From: Chthoniobacterales bacterium
GTDB taxonomy: Bacteria > Verrucomicrobiota > Verrucomicrobiia > Chthoniobacterales > UBA6821
Assembly: GCA_019747735.1 (NCBI GenBank)
Contig: JAIEQL010000003.1
Location: forward strand, 1-39,005
Reading direction: 5' to 3'
DNA: 39,005 nucleotides
A program made the translations under genes and the position numbers. Shown here piece after piece: positions 25,601 through 32,956 of the stretch (positions are counted from its first letter, which is position 1; every line of letters begins with the position of its first letter). Under the pieces are notes generated by a model. The model searched no databases. It saw only the letters and a list, made by a program, of their open reading frames with translations, and was not told the DNA's origin.

Positions 25601-26591
25601 TAGGCACTAGTTTTAGTCCTGTAGACTTAGAAAGTTCTTTGGCAATTTGATAGGTAGCTAATTCTCTTCCGGAAAGATTCGCTGTTATTTCTGAAACTCC
25701 ACCATTGTTAATAAGTTGTTCAGAAAAACCTAATTGTTCTGCAGTCAATTCTGGAAGCAGTTTATTAGTGAGCTGCTTAAAAAGATACACCTTTCCATCC
25801 ACGGAGATATATCCCAATGAAGAAAGGTTTCCAGAAGCAAAGTCCTTTTGGTAATGAATTAGCTTATCGGTTCGATCCAAACGAATGCCTTGTCTAGGTT
25901 GATCGTTATTTTCGCCACTTTCTAAATTACCACGTTCTAGTTCAATTCCATTGAGCAACAGAGAGCAGGCTTCAATGCGAGCGCTCGCTCGTTTTATGTT
26001 TTCTGATGAGTAGCGGGCATTGATACCTTCTTTGAAAAAGGACTCTTCCTTTATTCTGAGATATTCTTTTGTTATTCCTTGAAGTTGGCTTAAGTAAAGC
26101 AATTTTTCTTCCATAGTTGCAGTCCCTGGAAGATTTTCATAGGCCTCAAGAGCCGCTATTAGCCGATTGTAGGTGCTGCTCCAAATACCTCGTGAGTCTC
26201 CAGCAATAGTCTTAAGGTCCTTCACATGAAGAGGGAGATATCCTAATTCTAAAAAGTGTTTAGAAGGAAGTTGATCCTTCTTTACCGAAGTACGAGCGTC
26301 GCTAGGTTTGGATGTATTGTTTTTAGGAATCTCTTGAGGTAGCTCTTTTTTTACTGGCTCGGCCCCAATTGTTATCCGTTCTGAGGTATTGTCAAAACCG
26401 GGGAAGTTGGGAGCGTCTTTGCATTCTCTTATTATTTCCTCTTTGCTATTTTTTTCTATTGTCTCTGCTGCATTGAGCCGAGCATTCTTCTTGTCCGACT
26501 CTTCCATCTTCGCTTCTCCTCCAACAGCGCTTGCTTTTGATGGAGAGAATAGAAACGTACTTAGTAGCAAGAGGAGAAAAGGTTTTTTCAT
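22695..26591 (-). CDS. secreted giant protein with PI3/4-kinase-like domain and coiled coils
   Basis: The 1298-residue protein has a signal peptide (MKKPFLLLLLSTFLFSPSKASA). Residues ~235-520 show the ordered motifs of a PI3/4-kinase-like fold. VYLFK gives Lys272 as the beta-3 lysine, with Glu310 in SGRELATYQIAKEL. LKLVPKVF and NAIEFIEGEQL (hinge-like) follow. The catalytic loop is LGLDDNETNFIF (Asp485, Asn490, spacing as in DRHxxN) and the metal motif is VISIDHDLSWP (Asp507), comparable with PIDHGLCLP of type II PI4-kinases. From ~residue 600 it is coiled coil or helical with no known domain. The first ~90 residues resemble the 830-aa protein at 28965. A kinase acting outside the cytoplasm, for instance on a host target, is inference. 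Activity is unproven. Confidence 0.7.
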   Translation of the reverse strand: MKKPFLLLLLSTFLFSPSKASAVGGEAKMEESDKKNARLNAAETIEKNSKEEIIRECKDAPNFPGFDNTSERITIGAEPVKKELPQEIPKNNTSKPSDARTSVKKDQLPSKHFLELGYLPLHVKDLKTIAGDSRGIWSSTYNRLIAALEAYENLPGTATMEEKLLYLSQLQGITKEYLRIKEESFFKEGINARYSSENIKRASARIEACSLLLNGIELERGNLESGENNDQPRQGIRLDRTDKLIHYQKDFASGNLSSLGYISVDGKVYLFKQLTNKLLPELTAEQLGFSEQLINNGGVSEITANLSGRELATYQIAKELSKSTGLKLVPKVFPAALGEKPNQIIGNAIEFIEGEQLFKERIVKVPKEEINSLFSSENLNNPSGKNDRIIEYMAEVALGESALPSEWKFRFPHDLLEQVSSEQPLHEGGRPISFERAYQLAEQGAFSFEKREIFSVNQDINFREPLLQKTLNQLQLVLLLALGLDDNETNFIFFQDPDNNWRVISIDHDLSWPSNITKVSDEIIDKLKHEKEAKHMLLMPLLVDQAMGEALLKLTPEILEQLFNNTKFTTAQIEAAKSRLESLQEYIREAKSNGRYVFDKECAEAEEVDKQPKEKLLTWGEETYELQKEDPNRSYIGKLLKTREYLTQKLESTLRVKIALQREKLEEETKKLHDLLSALDQVRDQQKTEPKDKGPSLNTIVPSRSDSISSIETGHTILTSLVPSLSPLAHVTTSILYNNYLTLQKELRKRGITISSTFVEQLFKKRLLLEDEEQQKAIFKTNQLLQEAEESQKAAEDTFKKLIEEISSDLNDSQSQWIQCIEQFNRAENALSFAITSFEDEEKVLPKHLVETRRPYQKEAQHNKEQALASIVWGQIYRTEKAASIAFKKEGRYSEEVLHNLLEAQQAWRILFSNISPSFPEGWKSHFTIAESLKDHFTSFFPHWLEAANTRYQAKTASSNIELSIKNSTEQKHWEKLNQLAQDSIGTPKGEMERGLWKRIIQEIDFQKIYALAQEKLIHVDDLKQTITNLSMGELVHTEAHLLKNGNMLFSPLHLEDVTGGNTEKLQELCNFWHQYKERVSSKKKAWRAVIEYASEKLPKLSHLTQEKPLEEQNNETLEASFLFNANNALDLVKSAEGEFSKIENNSAPLLISHRLDHAIHINDFKHAYLQLCKAREKINHALYLSKSYETTMWKPSFPMKKLERLEEINDHSHRHNQEGLQEKNHEQENANYVIVNVFEEEVMKSFLNQIDQFPNSSQFKASLSEMVHGEPDFIASLIESLNKFRNSINAKLEQMED

Positions 26592-27013
26592 TAAAAACTG
26601 TATCCTTGACTATTGAATCAGAGGCCGATTCTAGCGGATTCTATTGAATAAATTAAGGAAAGAGAATGTTATATTTTTACTCATAGAGAGCACAATCTTT
26701 TAACCTTAAAAACCTCCCCCCTTATCAATAAAATAAAAAGAAGTGCTAGACAAAAAATAAGTTAAGAGTGTACTTTGATAGCGTTGAAAGCATTGAATGT
26801 AGTTTTAGTTATGTTCAAATCTTTTTTATATACCATATACCAAGCTTGGGCATCTAGCACTCCTCGTGCTACTGGTGTCCTTTTTTTTGTCTTTAACTCG
26901 GATGAAGTATCCTAGTTGATTTTTCACTACTAAGCCTGTAAAGTAACGTCTATGTAAATTTTTTAATTTTAGAAGCCTTCTTATTCCTTCAAACCATCTT
27001 AAAACCAAAAAAT
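26592..27013. other. 422-nt intergenic region without a gene
   Basis: This AT-rich gap separates two divergent secreted-protein genes and must contain both promoters, but I see no convincing -35/-10 pair. A hairpin TAGCAC (26855-26860) / GTGCTA (26866-26871) lies ahead of a T8 run at about 26881-26888 and might terminate plus-strand transcripts. A 60-codon minus frame (26826-27008) looks random. Confidence 0.4.
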
Positions 27014-28585
27014 ATGAGGACTATTAACTTTTTTTGTGCTGCTGTTGTAAGTCTCTTTTGTGTGAATGCCTTCGCTATTGAATCACCCAGTAAGAAACCT
27101 CCTTCCAAACTCTCCCCTTCCGGAACCCAGATGGTCTTGATCGGCGATGCTTGGAATCGAGCTGATGAATGGGGTCATGGTTTTTGCTCCAAAAATTTCT
27201 ACCTAGGATCTTATGAGTGGACCGTTCGGGATTGGAAAGAGAAAGTCCTCGATCTCGTAGCCTGCAAGGTTGATGTCAATAACAATGACCCTGCTCTGCG
27301 AATAGCAGATCCGCATGGGCTTTGGAATAGAGGAATGAGGACTTGGATTACTCGCAAAGGCACAGAGAAAGAAGGCTACGTTTATTCTATTGTTAAAGGG
27401 GCAGATCTCCCTATTACCTACGTCAACCTTTTTGACACCTTTCGTGCCTGCAACATCATGCAGCGGGTCAAAGAATACGGACCTTCTCTTGGTTTAGAAG
27501 AGGGAGAGAGCTTTGATGAGGTGACTGAGGGTGGTGGCGCCTATTTTATCACCACTACCATCACCCCTGAGGGCAAGAAAAAGCAGGAGGCCTACCGAGC
27601 GGTAGATTATTGCTTCTACATCCCTACTCAAAATGAGTGGATCAAGGCAGCCTACTACACCCCTCATAAAGGGGGGGGGACAAATGCTCCTGGTTACTAC
27701 CTTTACCCAACTCAGCATGACTCGCCTAACCCTGGAGACAGAGAAGGCTATATTGAAGACAACAGAGCTAACTACAGTGTGTATCCTTTACTTTTTTTTG
27801 CACCTGCTTTAGAGCTCTCCGAGGTGAACCATTGTGGTCAATATACTATTGATGACAATGGAACGATATCAGTTACAGGAACACATAGTTTTTATGGATG
27901 TGTTGACATGGCAGGAAATGTCAATGAGTGGACCACCACAAGAGTAAAATCAGACCCGAGGGACAATTATCGCACCGAAATGAATGATGGTATGATCACT
28001 TCTGGAGATGAACATGGCAATTATTTCTATCCTGTCAGGGGAGGTGACTTTGAATCAGAATATTGTATAGAACCAGGAGTGGATAATTACCTTATGAGAA
28101 CTTGTTCCCCAGAGATTTTTGATCCTAATACAAGAAACTATCGGATTGGATTCCGGATGGCAGCCGTCGTAGATCAGGACAAGCCCGCTGGAAAAGGATT
28201 TGCCGAAACAGAACGCTCCACTGGTTTGTCAAGTTTTACAACAGGCCAGCAAGGATCTATGATTATCCTGCCGGTAGCCGCCTTTGCTGGAGCTGCTATT
28301 GGAGCTGGAATTGCCACTGGGGAGATTACCTCTGAAGTTCTTGCTAATGCTATAAATTTTGGTGGTCAAGTGGGAGAAGCTATTGATGCTGTTGCCACGC
28401 AAGTTTCGGATTATGTCGCTCAGTTTTTTAATTCTTTCTTCTCCAGGGCAGGAATAGAAGAAGAGGCTGATTTGGTCACTAAAAATGAGGGAGTCTCAAC
28501 TTTTGCACCCATTTCCTCACTAGCAAATTCAACAGAATCTCCTATGAGTACACCTGGTTTAGGTGGTTCATACCTAATGCCCTAA
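27014..28585 (+). CDS. secreted SUMF1/FGE-like protein, paralogue of the one at 33926
   Basis: The 523-residue protein starts with a signal peptide (MRTINFFCAAVVSLFCVNAFA). A SUMF1/C-type-lectin-like domain spans residues ~35-390: FYLGSYEWTVRDWKEKVLDL, WITRKGTEKEGYVYS, YIPTQNEWIKAAYY, PGYYLYPTQ, GCVDMAGNVNEWT, VRGGDFESEY and YRIGFRMA. The catalytic Cys pair of FGE enzymes is absent. The remaining tail has an Ala/Gly-rich hydrophobic stretch (IILPVAAFAGAAIGAGIA) and an amphipathic helix, ending TPGLGGSYLMP. The head matches the 33926-35683 protein closely while the tails differ completely. No function is known. It probably acts at or outside the outer surface, next to other secreted giants. 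Confidence 0.83.
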   Translation: MRTINFFCAAVVSLFCVNAFAIESPSKKPPSKLSPSGTQMVLIGDAWNRADEWGHGFCSKNFYLGSYEWTVRDWKEKVLDLVACKVDVNNNDPALRIADPHGLWNRGMRTWITRKGTEKEGYVYSIVKGADLPITYVNLFDTFRACNIMQRVKEYGPSLGLEEGESFDEVTEGGGAYFITTTITPEGKKKQEAYRAVDYCFYIPTQNEWIKAAYYTPHKGGGTNAPGYYLYPTQHDSPNPGDREGYIEDNRANYSVYPLLFFAPALELSEVNHCGQYTIDDNGTISVTGTHSFYGCVDMAGNVNEWTTTRVKSDPRDNYRTEMNDGMITSGDEHGNYFYPVRGGDFESEYCIEPGVDNYLMRTCSPEIFDPNTRNYRIGFRMAAVVDQDKPAGKGFAETERSTGLSSFTTGQQGSMIILPVAAFAGAAIGAGIATGEITSEVLANAINFGGQVGEAIDAVATQVSDYVAQFFNSFFSRAGIEEEADLVTKNEGVSTFAPISSLANSTESPMSTPGLGGSYLMP

Positions 28586-28649
28586 AAATAGATCTCTCCT
28601 TCAAGATAGTATTTAGTCTTATTTTCTATGACTGCCAAATATGCCGTTG

Positions 28650-28818
28650 ATCCTAAAAACGTGAATGAAAATGGGAAATATGGCGTAACAACTTGATCTA
28701 AAAAAGGTTTTAAATCGGTCAGGAGTACCTTTTAAGCTATAGCTTGCCGATTGAGAAAACTTTTTTAAGCTCGAGTATATTGCGTCAGATTTTCTGTTTC
28801 CATTCACGTTTTTAGGAT
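28650..28818. repeat. 169-bp element with 18-bp terminal inverted repeats
   Basis: ATCCTAAAAACGTGAATG at 28650-28667 is exactly mirrored at 28801-28818. The right 48 bp (28771-28818, read on the minus strand) strongly resemble 31557-31604, so this is a dispersed repeat. It lies in the 379-nt gap 28586-28964, which holds no convincing gene. A 68-codon minus frame across it is probably an artefact of the repeat. Confidence 0.75.
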
Positions 28819-28878
28819 TATCCACCTCAACTGCGGAACTTGGGCTACCCTGATCTTTGTAGTAGAGAGTGATGAAAT

Positions 28879-28908
28879 ATTGAGATTAATCAGGTGGGCA
28901 GCATATAA
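28879..28908 (+). promoter_or_regulatory. possible promoter of the 830-aa secreted protein gene
   Basis: TTGAGA (28879-28884) and TATAAG (28903-28908) are separated by 18 bp. The start codon follows about 57 nt behind the -10. Inferred from hexamers only. Confidence 0.35.
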
Positions 28909-28964
28909 GATAAAAGGCACTCAAGGGGATTATCAACGTTTTCCCCAACTCCCAAATATTTCTT

Positions 28965-31457
28965 ATGAAAAAGCCATTCCTTTTTTTATTATTAGGTATG
29001 TTTGTTATGGCTCCTTTATCCGTAAAGGCAGGAGGAGTAGAAACACCTGAAGGGGAAGAGAACAAGGATGATAGCTCTATTAATCGGAGCAGCAGCTATG
29101 AAATGGTTGCAAGAGAAAGTAAAAAAGAGTTGGTTAAGAACTTAGAAAATGCTGTCCCGAATTTCTCTAATGTGGATACCACAGAAATGGTTTTTTCTTC
29201 ATCAGCTGTCAATCCAAGACAAAATTCCAGTAGTCCACCTACAGCAGAAAATAATGACAACAATCGACTTAATAGTAGTTCAGTAGCTGATTCTAAACAA
29301 CTTGAACAACTTGAGCTACTTAAGCAAATAAACGAAGGCGTTGAAGAAATAAAACGATTGCTCACTAAGAGTGATTTAGCAGGAGAGATAGCGGAGAATA
29401 CTATGATTGATGATCTTTCATTATTATCACTCCTAAGTGGTATTAACTCGCCCTCTCTCCGAGTGACAGTAAGAAAACTAGCTCAAAATGAACGTGATCG
29501 ACACCACAACAGCCTTACTGTTTCTAGAATACCTTACGTAAGACAATCTTCTAGGACAGCAGCAAAAAAAAGACAGGAATCGCTTTCAGATGAGGATCAA
29601 ACAGACAACGAAGAAATCATTGAAGGTAATTTTTTAGAATCACATTTGTTCCTTCCAGAAGGATCACACAATCAAACAACAAGAATCATTGAACCAGGAT
29701 CAAGAAAAGAAATTCAAAAAATAAACAATACTTCGCCTAAGTATTGGCAAAAGATCGAAAATAATTATAAAGAACAGAACCAACAAATGCTTTCAGTTTT
29801 GTCAGGGCGAAAAAAAATCATTACTAGTGATGGAGATCAAGAGAGTGAAGATCCAGGCCAACAGGACCTCATAACAACTTTGGGAGAAATTCAAACGATA
29901 GGTGAAAAGGTTATTGATGTTATTAATCAAAAATGGTTGGATAGCACCAAAGAGGCGTTAACTGATATTAAATTAGCTCCCGAGATTCTCGATGTTGTAC
30001 AAAAAGCACAGGTGCTTAATCTCGGGTGTCAATCTGCTTTTTACATAGAGTGTGCTAAGACTGAGCTGGCTAAGGCACAAAATAGTATTAGCCAAGTTGG
30101 GGAGGGTGATATCATTCGAAGTGTTAAAGATGCTTTTATTGATTTTTTATACTCTGAAGTACTTAAAGATAGCTCTCCTCGAGCAGCTTATGACTATTCT
30201 CTGAAAAAGGCAAAAATGTTTTCGGAAAAAGCTGAGAATATTAAAAAGAAGATAATAAATGATAAAAAGGCTTTAAAAAAACTTTCTAATCCTGATCAAG
30301 CTCAACTTCTCAGTGCTGAAATAGAGAGAATGGAAATTATTCACGATGCATTACAAAAAACTGCGCGTGCTTATGAGAACTTAAATAATGAAGCATGGAT
30401 TGAAATAGAATGTGGTTCTTTACTTAAGATAAAAAAATCTATTACCGAGAAAATATTTTCTCTGCAAGGTGGGGTGAAAGATCCAAAGTTGACTGAGCAG
30501 CTAGGTAGCCTCTTGGCTATTGTTGAAGATTTAGAAACAGACGAAAAACGTGAAAATTGGGTAGCAAAAACTCCTTTGGAATTTTTAGAGAGTGTAGAGT
30601 CTTTGCCAGAAGACGCGGATAATAAGAACGTGGTAAGTATTAATGGCAAAATTGTTCTAGTTGAGCCTGAAAAACAGGCGCTAGCACAATTCGTTCAAAG
30701 TACGGAAAGAAAAAATTTGGAATTACTCAATACTAGGAGCTCCCTTAGATCAGCTCTGATGATTCTTGGTGGTAGTATGTCTGTCAGACAGTTCGATGAT
30801 TTATTTGAAACGCAATACACATATTCAATTCCTTTAACAGTCGCTAATATTAAAGACTTTTATGGGCATATAACAAAAAAAGATAACTATCAAAATAGCC
30901 ATTTTATCAATCCTCATACTTCCGAAGAGAATGTTATGCAAGCATTAGAGAGAGCCCGTAGTGAGAATCCAAAAAAAGTTATAAAATTTGATGAGAACGC
31001 AATGAGCTTTAACCCTTTTAAAGAAGAGTTCTCAAAAATACGAGAACCTGTTGATGGCAAATGGGAAGACCAGAAGAAAGCCGCTGGTAGAGAACGAATA
31101 AAACACCTTATCAAGAGTTCCTTACCTCCAAAAGAACAAGCTGGATTCTTAGATCGTTTTGATGCTGAGTTTCAAAGAGCCAATGATGGTGTTACAGTAG
31201 AGAGTGTTCTAAATTTTATGAAAAGTGAAAATGAACTTCAGCGAGCTAAAAAGAATGCTGAAATATATACATATATAAATAAATTGAAAGAGGGAGCAGC
31301 TTGTGGTATAGGCTCCGGTGCGGTGGCGATTATTCTTCCTCATCTCATTCTCCCTCAGATTTCATTATGTTTAGGTCTTGTTATTGGCACTGGTGTAGCA
31401 TGTTCTTATATGGGTTTTTATGTTTTCAAGAGCCTCACTGCTGCCCAGAATAAATAG
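28965..31457 (+). CDS. secreted coiled-coil protein with hydrophobic C-terminal hairpin
   Basis: The 830-residue protein begins MKKPFLFLLLGMFVMAPLSVKA, a signal peptide nearly matching that of the 1298-aa protein. The next ~70 residues are also alike (SKKELVKNLENAVPNFSNVD against SKEEIIRECKDAPNFPGFDN). The centre is polar and helical with coiled coils (KQINEGVEEIKRLLTKSDL and KKIINDKKALKKLSNPDQAQ). Near the C-terminus, about 40 residues (GAVAIILPHLILPQISLCLG, LVIGTGVACSYMGFYVF) form a bilobed hydrophobic region. It recalls inclusion-membrane proteins of Chlamydiae, but those lack a cleavable signal peptide. No family is recognised. A membrane-anchored secreted factor is the best guess. Confidence 0.75.
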   Translation: MKKPFLFLLLGMFVMAPLSVKAGGVETPEGEENKDDSSINRSSSYEMVARESKKELVKNLENAVPNFSNVDTTEMVFSSSAVNPRQNSSSPPTAENNDNNRLNSSSVADSKQLEQLELLKQINEGVEEIKRLLTKSDLAGEIAENTMIDDLSLLSLLSGINSPSLRVTVRKLAQNERDRHHNSLTVSRIPYVRQSSRTAAKKRQESLSDEDQTDNEEIIEGNFLESHLFLPEGSHNQTTRIIEPGSRKEIQKINNTSPKYWQKIENNYKEQNQQMLSVLSGRKKIITSDGDQESEDPGQQDLITTLGEIQTIGEKVIDVINQKWLDSTKEALTDIKLAPEILDVVQKAQVLNLGCQSAFYIECAKTELAKAQNSISQVGEGDIIRSVKDAFIDFLYSEVLKDSSPRAAYDYSLKKAKMFSEKAENIKKKIINDKKALKKLSNPDQAQLLSAEIERMEIIHDALQKTARAYENLNNEAWIEIECGSLLKIKKSITEKIFSLQGGVKDPKLTEQLGSLLAIVEDLETDEKRENWVAKTPLEFLESVESLPEDADNKNVVSINGKIVLVEPEKQALAQFVQSTERKNLELLNTRSSLRSALMILGGSMSVRQFDDLFETQYTYSIPLTVANIKDFYGHITKKDNYQNSHFINPHTSEENVMQALERARSENPKKVIKFDENAMSFNPFKEEFSKIREPVDGKWEDQKKAAGRERIKHLIKSSLPPKEQAGFLDRFDAEFQRANDGVTVESVLNFMKSENELQRAKKNAEIYTYINKLKEGAACGIGSGAVAIILPHLILPQISLCLGLVIGTGVACSYMGFYVFKSLTAAQNK

Positions 31458-31556
31458 AAGTTGTCCGCAAGTGAACGGTTTTTGAAAATAACTATTTAGT
31501 AATACTGTTGTTAAAAATAAAATTGAAGTTGTGAATGGCGGGAATTTTAAGCTTAA

Positions 31557-31651
31557 ACCTTAAAACGTGAATCCAAACAGAAAATCTGACTCAATATACT
31601 TAGCCTCAGCTTGCTTTTTCAAATCGCTCACGCATTGTCAAGGTTTAGGAT
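31557..31651. repeat. shorter relative of the 28650 repeat element
   Basis: CCTTAAAACGTGAATCC at its left end and CAAACAGAAAATCTGAC just inside match the minus strand of 28771-28818 with few differences. The rest diverges. GTTTAGGATT near 31651 resembles the other terminus (TTTTTAGGAT). It occupies most of the 204-nt gap between the 830-aa gene and the small Cys-rich gene. Confidence 0.6.
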
Positions 31652-31661
31652 TATTGAGAAA

Positions 31662-31868
31662 ATGACAACACTGAATTCCTTATCTACATTGAAGATCCCT
31701 TCTTCTCTCCAAACCATCATTGCTCTTACCCTTGTCGTACTAACAGTCATCGGTTTTCTTTGGCGTTGGTGGCAGAGACGTAACAAGCTCGGCTGTGGAG
31801 GGGGCTGCTGTTGTAGCTCTACTATATTAAAAAAACCTCACGCAACTTCACTAGAGCATTTTAAATAA
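31662..31868 (+). CDS. small membrane protein with Cys-rich tail
   Basis: From ATG 31662 (a longer TTG frame only adds repeat sequence) the product has 68 residues. It has one transmembrane helix (SLQTIIALTLVVLTVIGFLW), a basic stop-transfer RWWQRRNK, then LGCGGGCCCSSTI with four cysteines and a short tail. The topology and CGGGCCC motif are like FeoB-associated Cys-rich membrane proteins, a poorly understood metal-linked family. feoB is 11 kb away, so the link is only by resemblance. It is convergent with miaA, with stop codons almost touching. Confidence 0.6.
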   Translation: MTTLNSLSTLKIPSSLQTIIALTLVVLTVIGFLWRWWQRRNKLGCGGGCCCSSTILKKPHATSLEHFK

Positions 31869-31870
31869 AA

Positions 31871-32824
31871 CTACAGCCATTTTAGAGCTTCTTCAGCCGC
31901 CGCATCGAGGGAAGAAAAATGAGAGAGGTTCAAGCAAGGAAAAGAGTGCTGATAGCGAAACCAAGTTAGTTGGCGCTTGGCATAGCGTTTGGTCGCCAGG
32001 ATAATGGCTGCTTTGGTTTCTTGCAGCGATTGTTTGCCTAAAAGTAATTGCTTAATCTCACGAAGTCCCAAGGCCATCGAAGCTGTGGAGCTCAAAGGAT
32101 TTTTTAAGACTGCGGCAACTTCTTCCACAACACCATCCGCGAACATCTGCTGCACATTGTTCTCAATCCGTTCAAAAAGCTCAGCCCGATCGCGAATGAG
32201 CAAGAGGCCTCTTGGTGGAGGCGTTTTGGATGATGCTGGTTCTTGATGACGATGCCACGATTTGGCTAGTGGGAGTTTTGTGGTGGTGACAATTTCAATG
32301 GCTCGCTCAATACGGCGTCGATTTTTAATATCTATAAGCTTTGTGGCTTCTGGATCAAGTGAGTGAAGTCGTAGGAGTAGTTCTTCCAAGGAAAGTTCTT
32401 TTAGCGCCATGCGCAACGCTTCATCGGCTTGGGGAAGAGGGTCAAAAGGAGTGAGCAGTGCGCGAAAATAAAGCCCTGTGCCACCGACGATGAAGGGAAT
32501 CTTTTTTCGAGAAAGAATTTCTTCAATCGCAGCAAGAGCCATGGTGCGATAACGAAAAACATCAAATGGTTCTGTTGGTGGAACAACGCCAATGAGGTGA
32601 TGCCGGATGGCTTGACGCTCTTGGAGTAGCGGCTGGGCTGTTAGGATTGGGAGGCCTTCATAAATTTGAAAAGCATCCGCCCCGACAATCTGGCCACCTA
32701 GTCGTTTTGCCAAGAGGAGGGCTAGAGCAGATTTGCCAACACTTGTGGGACCGCAGAGGCAGAAAGAAGAGGCTGTGGGCTGTAGGCTATAGGCTGTAGG
32801 TCTCAGAAATTTTGGCTCCGGCAC
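31871..32824 (-). CDS. miaA: tRNA dimethylallyltransferase
   Basis: The 317-residue protein has the MiaA layout: P-loop CGPTSVGKSALALLLAKRLG, GADAFQIYEGLPILTAQPLL, IRHHLIGVVPPTEPFDVFRY, FIVGGTGLYFRALL, NRRRIERAIEI, MALGLREIKQLL and the C-terminal TKRYAKRQLTWFRYQ. It transfers a dimethylallyl group to N6 of A37 in tRNAs reading codons that begin with U. The GTG start places about 20 extra residues before the domain. Ten of them (PTAYSLQPTA) translate a 4 x 7-nt repeat, so the true start may lie inside or just behind the array. Normal length otherwise. Confidence 0.95.
   Translation of the reverse strand: MPEPKFLRPTAYSLQPTASSFCLCGPTSVGKSALALLLAKRLGGQIVGADAFQIYEGLPILTAQPLLQERQAIRHHLIGVVPPTEPFDVFRYRTMALAAIEEILSRKKIPFIVGGTGLYFRALLTPFDPLPQADEALRMALKELSLEELLLRLHSLDPEATKLIDIKNRRRIERAIEIVTTTKLPLAKSWHRHQEPASSKTPPPRGLLLIRDRAELFERIENNVQQMFADGVVEEVAAVLKNPLSSTASMALGLREIKQLLLGKQSLQETKAAIILATKRYAKRQLTWFRYQHSFPCLNLSHFSSLDAAAEEALKWL
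32772..32799. repeat. 4 x 7-nt tandem repeat at the 5' end of miaA
   Basis: The 28 nt read GCTGTGG, GCTGTAG, GCTATAG and GCTGTAG, an exact 7-nt period. On the miaA strand it encodes PTAYSLQPTA in the annotated frame. Further imperfect units (TTGAAACTGAGAACTGATAA) follow at about 32894-32913, in the gap to the RRM gene. Confidence 0.75.
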
Positions 32825-32956
32825 TCTTGTTAAAAAAGAAATGTTTATTTTTAAGAGCCTCGGAGTGCAAGCTCAGAGCAGGGCAAGGCGGCTTGAAACT
32901 GAGAACTGATAATACCCTTCACCCTTTACTCTGCACTTGTATTCCTTAAGCCTCTT

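Noticed and set aside
26826..27008. 60-aa minus-strand ORF in the intergenic gap
   Set aside because: Basic, low-information sequence without a recognisable motif or start context. Likely chance in AT-rich DNA.
28619..28825. 68-aa minus-strand ORF
   Set aside because: It coincides with the 169-bp inverted-repeat element, and the related sequence at 31557 does not keep the frame beyond ~45 bp.
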